Shown: in pieces, positions 1-10,121 of the stretch
Numbering within the stretch: position 1 is the stretch's first letter
Layout: every line of letters starts with the position of its first letter
NCBI GenBank assembly: GCA_001313085.1
Contig: BBFE01000013.1
Span: forward strand, 1-64,000
DNA: 64,000 nt
Direction of reading: 5' to 3'
Source of the DNA: Paenibacillus sp. JCM 18996
GTDB lineage: Bacteria; Bacillota; Bacilli; Paenibacillales; NBRC-103111
Made by a program: the position numbers and the translations under genes
The notes under the pieces: generated by a model
Told to the model about the DNA's origin: nothing
What the model saw: the letters and a program-made list of their open reading frames with translations, nothing else
Databases searched by the model: none

Positions 1-162
1 GAAAGTACAGTGTTTTCGCTTGAATTTTCCAATTCCCCTGCTTTCACCGAAAATCCGTTGTATGAAATGCAAACGGCAGCCCGGAAATTGGATGTATTCG
101 GAAGTTCTGTTGCAGGAAATACAATCCAGCTCAGATCAGAAAGGAGCTTCCAACAGCTTTAG
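1..162 (+). CDS. C-terminal fragment of unidentified protein
   Basis: An open frame runs from the first base of the window to a TAG at 160-162, about 53 residues with no start visible, so the gene begins outside the window. The visible tail is polar and ends in a short Arg/Ser/Gln stretch. I do not recognise the family. It could be a chance open frame, but 53 codons without a stop and ordinary codon use favour a real gene end. No terminator hairpin is obvious before the next gene. Confidence 0.4.
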   Translation, partial: ESTVFSLEFSNSPAFTENPLYEMQTAARKLDVFGSSVAGNTIQLRSERSFQQL

Positions 163-321
163 TTCAAAATACCTCCAATAGACCCGCATCGCTAATTCGT
201 ATTTGGCCATGGCCACACTGCCCAAGTTTTTTTTACTGCTGCCGGCGTATGCTTTTCCATCATTCGGAAACCATATGGGTTAGGCATAAGTAGACATGGA
301 CTAGTGACAAGGTGGTGCGAA

Positions 322-3311
322 ATGAAGGAGCAGACATTTTCTATACAAATTAACGACACGGACTACTTGTGTCAGCCTGACCAGAGCATTTTGCAGGCGG
401 CCGAGTCCCATGATTATTACATTCCGCATATCTGTTATCACGGTAACTTGGGTGCCATCCAGTCCTGTGATACGTGTATGGTGGAAGTGGATGGGGAGTT
501 AAAAAGGGCGTGCGCCACCAAAGCCCGGCCAGGGATGAAAGTGAGCAGCCTGTCGGCCAGGGCGAAGGAGGCGCAGCTTGAGGCCATGCAGAGGATTTTG
601 CAGAACCATGAGCTTTACTGCACCGTCTGCGACAACAACAACGGGAATTGCACCGTTCACAATACGGCCGAATATTTGGAAGTCGAGCATCAAAAATATG
701 AATTTAAACCAAAGCCGTATCCTCCCGATAACTCGCACCCATTCTATCGTTATGAGCCCGATCAATGCATTCTTTGCGGCCGCTGCGTAGAAGCCTGCCA
801 GGATCTGCAGGTGAATGAAACGCTGACGATCGATTGGAATCTTGAAAGGCCGAGAGTGCTTTGGGATAACGGGGTTCCCATTGATGAGTCATCCTGCGTA
901 TCCTGCGGGCACTGCGTAAACGTATGTCCATGCAATGCGCTGATGGAAAAATCGATGCTCGGCGAGGCCGGATTCTGACGAAGATTCCGAATGACGTACT
1001 GCTGCCGATGATTGACCTCACTAAAGAAGTGGAACCCGGTTACCAGGAGATTTTTTTTGCCATATCCGAGGTAGAAGCCGCCATGCGGCAGGCCCGCATC
1101 AAACGGACTAAAACGGTCTGCACTTATTGCGGCGTCGGCTGCAGCTTTGAGGTTTGGACGAAAGACCGGGATATTCTGAAAATCCAACCTCTGACGGAAG
1201 CGCCGGTCAACGGAATTTCAACTTGTATCAAGGGAAAATTCGGATGGGATTTTGTCAACAGCGAAGAACGGTTAACCAAGCCGTTGATTCGAAAAGGAGA
1301 CAAGTTTTTTTTGAAGCGACATGGGATGAAGCTTTGAATCTGATTGCGGACAAGCTGAAAGAGATCAAGGAAACGCACGGCCCGGACTCTATCGGCTATA
1401 TCGCTTCATCGAAATGCAGCAACGAGGAAAACTTTCTATTCCAAAAATTCGCACGCGCCGTCATGGGAAGCAACAATGTGGATAATTGCTCCCGTTATTG
1501 CCAGTCTCCGGCAACGGCGGGACTTATGCGGACGGTTGGAATCGGCGGCGATTCGGGGACCATCTACGACATCGCCAGCTCGGAGCTGGTGGTTGTTGTC
1601 GGAGCCAATCCGGCCGAATCCCATCCCGTATTAGCTACACGCGTCAAACGCGCCCATAAGCTCCATGGTCAAAAAATTGGCGGTTATCGATCTCAGAAAG
1701 CATGAGCTGGCGGAAAGAGCGGACGTTTTCCTTCGCCCTAAACCGGGCACGGATCTGATCTGGCTGTCCGCCGTCACTAAGTACATTGTCGATCAGGGAT
1801 GGGAAGACCGGGAGTTTCTGGGCAGCCGTGTGGATGGGGTGGAGCAGTACATTCAATCTATACAAAAAAATACACGTTGGACTACGCGGCAGAGAGAACA
1901 GGTCTCACGAAAGAGGATTTAGTACATCTTGCCACTATGATCCACGAAGCCAAAACCGTTTGCATCCTGTGGGCCATGGGAGTTACTCAGCACATGGGCG
2001 CAACGGACACAAGCACGGCGATATGCAATTTGCTGCTGATCACAGGGAATTTTGGACGCCCCGGGACGGGTGGTTATCCGTTAAGAGGACATAACAATGT
2101 GCAGGGAGCTTGTGATTTTGGCACCATGCCAGCTTGGTTTCCGGGCTATGAAGCCGTACAGGATGAGACGGTTAGAGCTCGCTATGAGAAAGCGTGGGGC
2201 GTGCAGCTCCCTGAAAAAAACCGGGCTACAACAACCACCAGATGGTGGAAGGCATCCATAATGGCGAGCTGAAAGCCATGTATTTATTCGGGGAAGAAAT
2301 GGCATTTGTCGATTCGAACTCGAATCACGTTCAGGCCGCCTTCGAGAAGCTGGACTTTTTTCGTGGTGCAGGATATCTTTTTTCTCCAAAACCGCCCATT
2401 TTGCCGATGTGGTGCTGCCGGCTTCGCCAAGCCTGGAAAAGGACGGGACGTTTACCAATACGGAAAGACGCATCCAGCGTTTCCATAAAGTTTTCGAGCC
2501 GCTCGGCGATTCGAAGCCGGACTGGCAAATCTTCCAGGAAGTGGCCAATCGCTTTGGGGCAAACTGGAACTATACGCATCCAAGCGAAATTATGGCGGAA
2601 GCGGCCAGCCTGGCGCCTATTTTCGCCGGAGTCAGCTACGAACGGCTGGAAGGATGGAGCAGTTTGCTTTGGCCTGTTGCGCCTGATGGACAAGACACGC
2701 CGCTTTTATTCACCGTGAAGTTTGGATTCCCCGGCGGAAGGGCCAAATTGTTCCCGGTGGAGTGGACGCCTCCTTATGAAGCTGGAGAAGAATACGATCT
2801 CCATTTGAACAACGGCCGGCTGCTCGAACATTTCCATGAAGGAAATATGACGTACAAATCCGACGGAATTTCGCACAAGGTGCCGACCGAATGGCTGGAG
2901 GTATCGCCGGAGCTGGCGAAAGAACGGGGCATAGACAGCGGCGCACTGGTCCGGCTTACCTCGCCTTACGGCCATGTGGAGGTACGGGTAGAAGTAACGG
3001 ACCGGGTACACGGCAACGAATTATATCTGACGATGAATTCAAACGAGAACCAGTCGGCTGTGAACTATTTGACAAGCAGTTATCACGACCGTGTCACGCA
3101 CACTCCGAATTATAAAGAAATGGGTGTCAAGATGGAGATTTTGGAGCGGAAAGGAGAACGGCCGCTTCCCCGCGAGAACCATCGTTACGGAAATCGTGTG
3201 CCGCAGCTGGGCGTCAGGGTGGAAGACAAATGGAAACGGTCGGATTACATACCGATTCCGGAAATTATCGACGGGGGGGATAGCATTGGCCAAGGCGATT
3301 ATCGACATTGA
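322..3311 (+). CDS. Formate dehydrogenase alpha subunit (FdhF/YrhE type), frame broken
   Basis: Molybdopterin oxidoreductase that oxidises formate to CO2. The N-terminus carries a NuoG-like 2Fe-2S domain (CDTC near residue 52), then two 4Fe-4S motifs (CILCGRC, CVSCGHC), then the molybdopterin domain starting at a CTYCGVGC cluster. The active-site position reads SRYCQSPA, so this is a Cys rather than selenocysteine enzyme. The C-terminal MGD-binding domain ends just inside the next gene. ATG 322 is chosen because AAGGTGG precedes it by about five bases. Total length of about 990 residues fits B. subtilis YrhE/YjgC. The frame breaks near 972, 1302-1309 (T8), 1670 (A6), 1862-1868 (A7), 2215-2221 (A7) and 2380 (T run); family sequence continues across each break. 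The next gene overlaps the stop by 26 bases, the usual arrangement for this enzyme and its DUF1641 partner. Confidence 0.93.
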
Positions 3312-3776
3312 TAAACAAGTCCCGAATCAGGCGGAAGAGGAAGCCCAATCTATTCAACAAATTCTAAAAGCGGCCTCCACTCATCGCGAATCGCTGCTCG
3401 CATTCATGGATGTGCTCGATGAGCTGCATAAAATGGGAATTTTGGAGGCTGTCCAGGCCATGCTGAAAAACAAGAAGCAAATCGCTCTCGTCGGGCTGGG
3501 CCAGTTGAACAAACCGGGTGCGCACCGGCTGATAAAAAAACGGGATGGGAGCCGTACAATTTTTTTGACCACACTGGATCCCGCGAAGCTTCAAACCATA
3601 TTGAACGGTGTGTCTGCGGGCGTGGAGCAAGCTGTCGAGAAGGACCCAAACAAGAAAAAAGCCGGGATTATGGGGTATGGCCAAAAGCTTGCGCGAACCG
3701 AAGTGCTGTCCTCCATGTCAATGCTGACGAATTTTTTTTAAAGGGCATGGGCCGCGGTTTGAACAAATCTCACTGA
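3286..3776 (+). CDS. DUF1641 protein (YrhD/YjgD family)
   Basis: Small helical protein usually encoded next to YrhE-type formate dehydrogenases; the partner role is known only by association. TTG 3286 is the likely start and overlaps the end of the dehydrogenase gene. Two homopolymer faults (A7 at 3534-3540 and T7 at about 3560-3566) cancel, so the uncorrected frame stays open but reads about ten wrong residues; corrected, the segment reads NGMGAVQFLTTLDPAKL, as expected for the family. A T8 run at 3732-3739 creates an apparent stop at 3741. With two T fewer the frame continues to TGA 3774-3776 and gives the family-like tail LKGMGRGLNKSH. Domain centre is LNGVSAGVEQAV. Confidence 0.82.
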
Positions 3777-3799
3777 TTTTCATGAAAGGGTGCGTTTAG

Positions 3800-4093
3800 T
3801 TGGTTACAAAAAAAACCATGGTTATTCAGGGTATGAATGATCAATCCGATGCCGACAAAGTAAGTCAAGCCCTGCATGAGATATGGGGCATCAATAAGGT
3901 GAATGTGAGCCTTAACCGCGGGGAAGTCACTTTCTCATATGATGAGTTATCGGCTTCGCTGAACGATTTTGAGGAGGCTGTTCTCGAGCTGGGATTTGAA
4001 ATTGAAACCGGGGATCAGATAGTCGAAAGCAGCCTGCATGATTGGCATACCGAAAATTCGGCTGGGGGAAACGGCAATGCCAAACGTCTGTGA
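3800..4093 (+). CDS. HMA-like small protein without metal-binding cysteines
   Basis: A 97-residue protein from TTG 3800, with AAAGGG about nine bases upstream. Residues 6-70 have the length and beta-alpha-beta pattern of a heavy-metal-associated domain (VIQGM at the start, GINKVNVSLNRGEVTFSYD in the middle), but the place where HMA domains carry CxxC reads GMNDQSD, so copper binding by that motif is not expected. The C-terminal 30 residues are polar. It lies in the same direction as the formate dehydrogenase pair and overlaps the following zinc-ribbon gene. Function unknown; the HMA relation is inferred from pattern, not from a search. Confidence 0.6.
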   Translation: MVTKKTMVIQGMNDQSDADKVSQALHEIWGINKVNVSLNRGEVTFSYDELSASLNDFEEAVLELGFEIETGDQIVESSLHDWHTENSAGGNGNAKRL

Positions 4094-4224
4094 AGTGTGC
4101 GGAATCGACGAAAAAAACAGCGGACACTAACTTAATGCAGAACCATCTGCATATTTGCCCGAACTGCATGAAGGACCGGCAGCTGCTGGAATTCTGGGGA
4201 AAACCGGACGAAGAAATCCAATAA
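4077..4224 (+). CDS. Small four-cysteine zinc-ribbon protein
   Basis: ATG 4077 opens a protein beginning MPNVCEVCGIDEK. The frame breaks at the A7 run around 4119-4125; with one A fewer it continues through HICPNCMKDR to a stop at 4222-4224, giving 48 residues. The two CxxC pairs would make a single zinc ribbon. It begins inside the 3' end of the preceding gene, suggesting translational coupling. Too short to assign a role. Confidence 0.55.
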
Positions 4225-4365
4225 GCGAAGGTAGAGTGGCTGTCCATGATGTATGGGCGGCCTCTCTGTTCGTTTGCGCATGTATTGACATCGGTTCTAT
4301 TCTTTGTTAAAACGGTATAAACCGAAAGCAAAAAAACAATCCAAAGGCAAAGGCTGGTGCTTCTC

Positions 4366-4712
4366 ATGCAAAAAAGTTAACAACGAGCAGGTGTTCGAGC
4401 AGAATATAGCCTCCGATAAATTGACAATAGCCGTTTTTTAAAGCGACCTGGTGCAAGGACTGCCATTTCATTGAGCCGTTCATGCCCGAGCTGGAAGAAA
4501 AGTATGGCGACAGGATCAATTTTATTGAACTGGATCGGGATGAAATGGCGGATTTGTGTGAAAAGCTGAACATCCTCGGCATTCCGAGCTTCATCGCTTT
4601 CCGCGGCGGCAAGGAGCTGGTCCGCTTCGTTTCCAAGCTTCGCAAAACAAAGGAAGAGATCGAGCAGTTCTTCGACCGTGCCATCGAAGTTTCCAACGCG
4701 GCGGCAAAGTAG
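4366..4712 (+). CDS. Thioredoxin-like protein with CKDC active site
   Basis: About 114 residues. After removing one base each from the A6 run at 4370-4375 and the T6 run at 4434-4439, the protein reads MQKVNNEQVF, then the strand AVFKATWCKDCHFIEPF containing the redox pair CKDC, then the cis-proline motif GIPSFIAF. This is the full thioredoxin fold. It is distinct from the classical trxA at 24867, whose motif is CGPC. A TTGACA at about 4287 may belong to its promoter. No signal peptide, so cytoplasmic. Confidence 0.8.
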
Positions 4713-4859
4713 CGGTTTTACGGTTTTTTTCTTGCCTTTTTTCTCTTCCATCTCTTTAACAAAAAAAAGCCGCGTTCGGCTTAGAACGTGCTCTATATCG
4801 CCGGGAACCGTTGCGTGGAGGACTGGCATAAGGGGTGGAAGTGCGGAGCGCCCGCCTTT

Positions 4860-4904
4860 GAACTTTGGTTCCTTCCACCTGACATAATCAGGGAACCAAA
4901 GTTC
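4860..4904. repeat. Perfect 13-bp inverted repeat in a long gene-free gap
   Basis: GAACTTTGGTTCC at 4860-4872 is matched by its exact complement at 4892-4904 around a 19-base loop. The flanks (GCCGGGAACC near 4799 and GGAACCCCGGC near 4936) suggest a larger imperfect fold. The gap 4713-5149 holds no gene; it contains this repeat, the terminator at 4960-4990 and the ctaA promoter region. Confidence 0.6.
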
Positions 4905-4959
4905 AACAGCGGCTGGAACCCGTTATGCGCAGGTCGGAACCCCGGCAGTTTCCCGCATC

Positions 4960-4990
4960 AGACACTTTCTCCAAGAACGTGTCTTTTTTT
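4960..4990 (+). terminator. Intrinsic terminator
   Basis: AGACAC and GTGTCT close a stem with an inner TTCT/AGAA helix, followed by T7. It ends whatever transcript crosses the inverted repeat at 4860-4904, so the trx-like gene or a leader RNA stops here before ctaA. Confidence 0.75.
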
Positions 4991-5056
4991 GTGCCGTCAA
5001 TGCATTGTAACATTCAAAATGGATTTGCCTTAAAAAAAATATCGATATAATAATAC

Positions 5057-5086
5057 TTGACATCATTCGACGATGTTAGCATAACG
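5057..5086 (+). promoter_or_regulatory. Candidate sigma-A promoter of ctaA
   Basis: TTGACA followed about 18 bases later by CATAAC, shortly before an AGGTGA ribosome site. The -10 match is only partial, so this is tentative. Confidence 0.35.
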
Positions 5087-5149
5087 GAATCAGGTGATAT
5101 GAATGAAACAAGCTTCTGATTTTACTATAAAAGAGCGGATGCAAGCTAC

Positions 5150-6120
5150 TTGAAAAGATTCTCGTACGCTTCGGCGATTGGAATGTTCCTCATTCTGGTG
5201 ATGGGCGCATTGGTAACGAAAACCGAGTCCGGACGGGGCTGCGGAGAGGATTGGCCGCTGTGCAACGGGAGGTTTATTCCGGCCTATACGATCGAGTCTC
5301 TCATTGAATATAACCATCGGCTGGTGGTAGGCGCGGTGAGCATGATTTTGCTGGCCACGGCTCTTCTGGTATGGATATACAGTAAACGGAGCGATGCCAA
5401 ATTCTACGTGTCCGGCGCCTTGCTGTTCACTTTGCTGCAAGCGGTGCTCGGCGCTTTGGCCGTCGTTTGGCCGACGTCTTCCGCCGTTCTGGCGCTCCAT
5501 TTCGGATTCTCTCTCATCGCTTTCGCCTTTACTCTTCTGCTCGCCATCATTTACTCTCCTTACGGAGGCAAAAAAAGACGGCGGATGGCGGATGGGATTC
5601 CGGGCAAACTGAGCCTTTAAAGCTTTCAAGCGGCTTGAGCACAGGAATTTGGCTCATCGCTGTTTACTGCTATGTGGTTGTTTATCTTGGCGCCTTTGTG
5701 CGGCATACGAACTCCACCGCCGGCTGCATCGGCTGGCCGCTGTGCAACGGCAAGCTCGTTCCCGCTCTCGAAGGAGCCACGACAATCGTCTTCATTCACA
5801 GAGTGGCCGCTATCTTGTTTCTTGTCTCCGTGCTGGCCCTTTTTTCTGTATGTACGAAAAAAGCCACCGGGGCAACGCAAATTTTTTATTCGTGGGTGAG
5901 AGCCGCTTTAATTCTAACCGTACTTCAGGTGCTCAGCGGGGGTTACCTAACCTATATGATTGGGCATGACTGGTATTTGCTCGCCAGTTTGCTCCATACA
6001 GTGTTGATTTCATGCCTTTTCGGCTTGCTCAGCTACTTGTGCATGCTGACGTTACAATGGGAACCGGTTGAGGGAAAGGGAGAAGGCTATGTCGTTCGGC
6101 AATCTACGCGCATTTCTTGA
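5150..6120 (+). CDS. ctaA: Heme A synthase (CtaA)
   Basis: Integral membrane enzyme that converts heme O to heme A for cytochrome aa3 oxidases. The N-terminal half has GALVTKTESGRGCG, the paired-cysteine loop motif, and EYNHRLVVG with a heme-ligand His. The second half repeats the fold with NSTAGCIGWPLCNG and FIHRVAA, matching the internal duplication of the family. The A7 run at 5572-5578 breaks the frame; two A fewer restores it. TTG 5150 is the start in the intact frame, but ATG 5103, which has a better AGGTGAT ribosome site, could be the true start if one base is missing near 5145. The stop overlaps the following decarboxylase gene. Confidence 0.88.
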
Positions 6121-7848
6121 TGCGCTCCGGCAAGAAAATCAATTGATTGAAGTCTCCGCGCAAGTAGACCCTTATCTGGAGATCGCGGAGATCCACCGCA
6201 GGGTGATAGAGGAAGAAGGTTCCGCTCTTTTGTTCACGAATGTAAAAGGGAGCCCGTTCCCCGTCGTGACGAATTTGTTCGGGACGAGCCGCAGGGTGGA
6301 CCTGGCGTTCGGTCCCAAGCCTGAGCAGCTGATGAAGGATATTATAGCGGCTAAGGACACCATGGTTCCTCCCACACCCAAGGCGCTGTGGAACCAGCGC
6401 CAAATGATCTTCGACCTGCTGAAAGTGGGCATACGGAGCGCGAGCCGCTCGGAAGCACCGATTCTGCAGGTATGCAACCGTACGTCGCCGCTGTCCGAGC
6501 TGCCGGTGATCACGAGCTGGCAGGAGGACGGCGGTCCGTTCGTCACGCTGCCGCTCGTGTACACCGAGCATCCGGACGGCGCCGACCATAACCTCGGCAT
6601 GTACCGAATGCACGTATATGATGGCCGCACGACCGGCATGCATTGGCAGATCCACAAGGCGGCGGTTTCCACTACCACGAGGCCGAGAAGAAGAACGCTT
6701 CCCTGCCCGTGACCGTATTCCTCGGCGGCCCGCCCGCGCTGATCGCTCCGCGATTGCGCCGGTGCCCGAGCACCTGCCCGAGCTGCTGCTCGCTTCGCTG
6801 ATCATCGGCCGCAAGCTGCCCATGGTGGATAACCCCATGGGCGGGCACCGCCTCGTCGCCGAGGCGGAATTCGCGATATGCGGCGAAGTGCCGCCGCATA
6901 TGCGCAGAGCCGAAGGGCCGTTCGGCGACCACTTCGCTACTACTCGCTCACACATGATTTTCCCGTTTTCAACGTCAATCATGTGTGGCACCGCAAGGAC
7001 GCCATCTACCCGGCGACCGTCGTAGGCAAACCGCGCCAAGAGGATTACTATCTTGGCGAATTCCTGCAGCGGCTGCTGTCACCCGCTTTCCCGCTGGCGA
7101 TGCCTGGCGTACGTTCGCTGTGGACGTACGCCGAGACCGGCTTCCACCCGCTGGCCGCCGCCATCGTCCGCGAGAGCTACTCGCGCGAAGCGCTGGGCTC
7201 GGCCTTCCGCATCCTTGGCGAAGGCCAGCTGACGCTGACCAAATTCCTGATCGTGACCGATCAGGCGGTCGAGCTCTCGGATTTCCCGAGGCTGCTCGAG
7301 ACCGTACTGGAGCGTTTCAACCCGCACCAGGATCTGTTCGTGTTCGGAAACACGTCACACGACACGCTGGATTACACGGGCCACAAGCTGAACCACGGCA
7401 GTAAAGCCGTGCTTATGGGCGTGGGCTCCCTGGTCAGGGAGCTGCCGCGCTCCTACACAGGCGCCGCGCTTCCGGGCATCACCGGCGCTGCGCCTTACTG
7501 CGCCGGCTGCCTGGTCATCTCCGGCGCGTCCTACGAGCAGGATCCCGGCCTCGCCCAGCGGGTGCTGGAGCAGTCGGCCGCTCAGCTGCAAGATTGGCCG
7601 CTGGTGATCCTGGCGGACAGTACCGGCATTGTCGGCAGCCAGACCGCTTTTTTTTATGGACGGTATTTACCCGCTTCAACCCGGACAGCGATATGTACGC
7701 GAAGTCTTCTCTGCAACGGCATCATGTAAGTTACGAGCTGCCTCTTTTGATTGACGCCAGAATGAAACCGGGGTATCCGGACGAATTGTTCCCCAGAGAA
7801 GATATTGTCGAGCTCGTCGATCGGCGCTGGAAGGATTATTTTGCTTAA
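6089..7848 (+). CDS. UbiD-family decarboxylase
   Basis: About 585 residues of the prenylated-FMN dependent decarboxylase family. Recognisable segments are the N-terminal SFGNLRAFLDALRQ, the central VFLGGPPAL, EFAICGEVPP, HDFPVFNVNHVWHR and the C-terminal SDMYAKSS. ATG 6089 lies inside the end of ctaA. Frames break at about 6665, 6750 and 6935, each consistent with a lost G in GGC, and at the T8 run 7648-7655. Bacilli lack ubiquinone, so the substrate is more likely a menaquinone precursor or another aromatic acid; the futalosine-pathway gene mqnE at 11539-12642 makes the menaquinone idea attractive, but this is inference. Confidence 0.85.
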
Positions 7849-7864
7849 ACGCTGCGTAACCGGG

Positions 7865-8023
7865 ATGGAATGCAGTCCTTTTTTTACCGGCGCATACTAT
7901 CTTAGTACGATTCACGGCATCTTCAACAAACGCAGCAGGAGAGGGCTCATTCTTGCCAGCTTGCCCGGGGACGAAGGAGTTCTTCAGGCGGACGGCGGGA
8001 AGAGCCTTTTCCCATCCATTTAA
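7865..8023 (+). CDS. Possible small hypothetical protein
   Basis: A 52-codon open frame from ATG 7865 to TAA 8023 fills the gap between the decarboxylase and the next gene. It contains a T7 run at 7878-7884, so the frame itself may be wrong. No family recognised and no convincing ribosome site; it may simply be spacer. Confidence 0.25.
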   Translation: MECSPFFTGAYYLSTIHGIFNKRSRRGLILASLPGDEGVLQADGGKSLFPSI

Positions 8024-8040
8024 CGCGGGGGTAGAGCATA

Positions 8041-8757
8041 ATGCTGAGAAGCCTGTTCGGGATGCCAAGGCGGCGCGATGAAGGGGAACTGCTGGAAGCG
8101 CTGCAGAGCATTAAACAATGGATGAATTGGATCCACGGCAATATTCGGGACAGCGACCGCAAGCACAAATTCAAAATCCGCTGCAGGATGTTTCTCGCAG
8201 CATTGGATGAAGTCGAACAAAGCTTGTTTGCCGCAGAGAAATGTGCAGTGAAGATCAACAAAAAAGTTCACCGATGAAATGTCGCAGGAAGAGAGCGACG
8301 AATATTACCGGTACGTTTATTTCTATAAAAAACGGATTTATCCGTCTGTTCTCCATCCTTGACAAGCTTGGATTTTTTTTCTGAACGACTTGTTCGGGCT
8401 GAAGACGGAATCGGTCAAACGCAAATTTTCGTATTTTACCGTTCTCAGACAGATGAGAGGCCACGCCAAGTATGCGCGATTCGAGCAGCAGCTGTACGAC
8501 TTGAAAGAGAGTGTAAAAGAGCCGCTTGACAGACTCCGAACACAGAGGAATATGGAAATCCACTCGTTTAACGCGGAATCGATTGATGACATGCTGCTGA
8601 CCAGCCTGATCTGTTCATGCATATACAGGTGGAGGATATCCGCCAAAATTTGCTCGATCTCCGCCAAGGGCTGCAACTGGTGTGCCAATCGGTTTCCTTG
8701 ACTTTTCAATATGTGCTGGAGATGAGCGAACAAGGCGAACTTCCTCTGCCCCGGTAA
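8041..8757 (+). CDS. HEPN-motif protein, possibly Cthe_2314-like
   Basis: About 235 residues reconstructed across breaks near 8258 (A6), 8325 (A6), 8373-8380 (T8) and 8613 (lost G). The corrected chain is helical and charged. Its C-terminal half carries RNMEIH, which fits the R-x4-H signature of HEPN domains, an all-helical fold often used by RNases and nucleotidyltransferase partners. I suggest the Cthe_2314-like HEPN family from length and context without having run a search. GGGGGTAG precedes ATG 8041. No antitoxin-like partner lies next to it. Confidence 0.6.
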
Positions 8758-8820
8758 CTTGAGTGCAGCTTCTCCGCTGTAGTATAGTAATTAAAAGAAC
8801 GGCGCACAGGAGGCCAAGTG

Positions 8821-9614
8821 ATGGGAGAGGGACGAAGGACGGCTTTAATTACCGGCAGCGCCAAAGGATTAGGCAGGATGAGCGCTCTCCATTTGGCCAA
8901 ACAGGGATATGAGATCGCAGTGAATTATGTGAACAGTGAGCCGGAAGCTTATGAATTATGCGGGATGATCGAACAGCTGGGAGTCCGGGCTGAAGCTTTT
9001 CGAGCGGACGTGTCCAAGCCGGAAGACATCCTGCAGCTGGTGCGGCAGGTCGAGGGCCGCTTCGGCGGAATCGACGTGCTTATAAACAATGCCGGCCCTT
9101 TTATCAGGGAAAGAAGAGTTTTTTTGCCGACTACAAGCCGGAAGAGATTGATTACTTGATGCGCGGCAACTTGCTGGGAGTCATCGAGCTGGATTATCTG
9201 GTCCTGCCGATGATGAGGCGGAAGCGTTGGGGACGCATTATCCATTTCGGCTTCGGCCATGCGGCTGAGGCGAGAGGGTGGCCCCACCGGGCTGTATACG
9301 CGGCAGCGAAGGTCGGACTGGTGTCCTTCACCAAATCGCTGGCCGTAGAAGAAGCGGTCAACGGCATCACGGTCAATATGCTGTGTCCGGGAGACATTCG
9401 GGGGGAAAATAAAGAGAAGAGGATCGAGGACGTCGAGCGGGGTTCCGACCAGGAATCTCCGGTTGGGCGTCCAGGCACGGGAGAAGATGTGGCACGGACG
9501 ATAGCCTTTCTCTGTCAGTCCCAATCCGATTTTCTGACAGGGAATATTATTGACGTTTCCGGCGGTTTGGACCCGATCCGCAATACGATCGAAGGGGCCA
9601 GAGAAGAACGTTAA
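8821..9614 (+). CDS. Short-chain dehydrogenase/reductase
   Basis: Cytosolic NAD(P)-dependent oxidoreductase of about 264 residues. It has the TGSAKGLG cofactor motif near residue 12, NNAG near residue 90, the catalytic YAAAK, and a C-terminal FLTGNIIDVSGG segment. ATG 8821 follows AGGAGG at a suitable distance; an upstream GTG at 8818 is closer and less likely. A T7 run at 9119-9125 breaks the frame, and two T fewer restores VFADYKPEEID. Substrate cannot be told from the sequence. Confidence 0.88.
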
Positions 9615-9716
9615 ATCGGACAAGCCGCGGCAACTGCCACAGACCGGGTTCTCCTGAGGCGCTTTGCGGCGCTGTACCGTTGGTCAGACCCCCTTCCACT
9701 GGAGGATGCCCGAAAC

Positions 9717-9743
9717 AAAAAAAAGAGCTCACCCTAAGGTGAG
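9717..9743 (-). terminator. Terminator of the nfu gene
   Basis: Read on the minus strand: CTCACC, loop TTAG, GGTGAG, then a short spacer and T8. It sits just past the stop of the minus-strand Nfu gene. Confidence 0.85.
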
Positions 9744-9763
9744 TCTCCGTGTATAGAATGATG

Positions 9764-10012
9764 TTAGAATACTTGAACGACTTCTTCAATGCCTTCGACT
9801 TCTTCGAGCAGGGCTCTTTCGATACCGGCTTTCAAAGTGATAGTGGAGCTTGGGCAGCTGCCGCAGGCGCCCATCAATCTCAATTTAACGATTCCGTCTT
9901 CTACGTCGACCAGTTCTACATCGCCGCCGTCGCGTTGAAGGAAAGGACGCAATTTATCAAGTACTTCAAGCACTTCGTCATACATGGTTGTACTTTGTGT
10001 ATTCTCGGACAT
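9764..10012 (-). CDS. NifU-like Fe-S scaffold/carrier (Nfu/YutI type)
   Basis: An 82-residue protein consisting of one NifU C-terminal domain with the cluster-binding CGSC ([10 protein letters not shown]). It delivers Fe-S clusters to apo-proteins. ATG 10012 is selected over an upstream in-frame ATG at 10021 because AAAGGGAG lies nine bases before it. Frame is intact. It diverges from the yuzB-like gene, as in Bacillus, where yutI, yuzB and yutJ are neighbours. Confidence 0.92.
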   Translation of the reverse strand: MSENTQSTTMYDEVLEVLDKLRPFLQRDGGDVELVDVEDGIVKLRLMGACGSCPSSTITLKAGIERALLEEVEGIEEVVQVF

Positions 10013-10121
10013 GCAAATCAACTCCCTTTAGACTCGAAGTCCATTTTTTTAACATATGCCTTCGGTATGACCTTATTATAATACAATTACATTAAAAAAT
10101 AAAATGGCTGGTGAACACAAC

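Noticed and set aside
1478..1510. Possible selenocysteine codon in formate dehydrogenase
   Set aside because: The active-site codon is TGC, and no in-frame TGA occurs at that position.
6104..7039. Open frame of 311 codons on the minus strand
   Set aside because: It lies antisense to the UbiD gene, is rich in Arg and Gly as expected for the complement of GC-rich coding DNA, and has no ribosome site.
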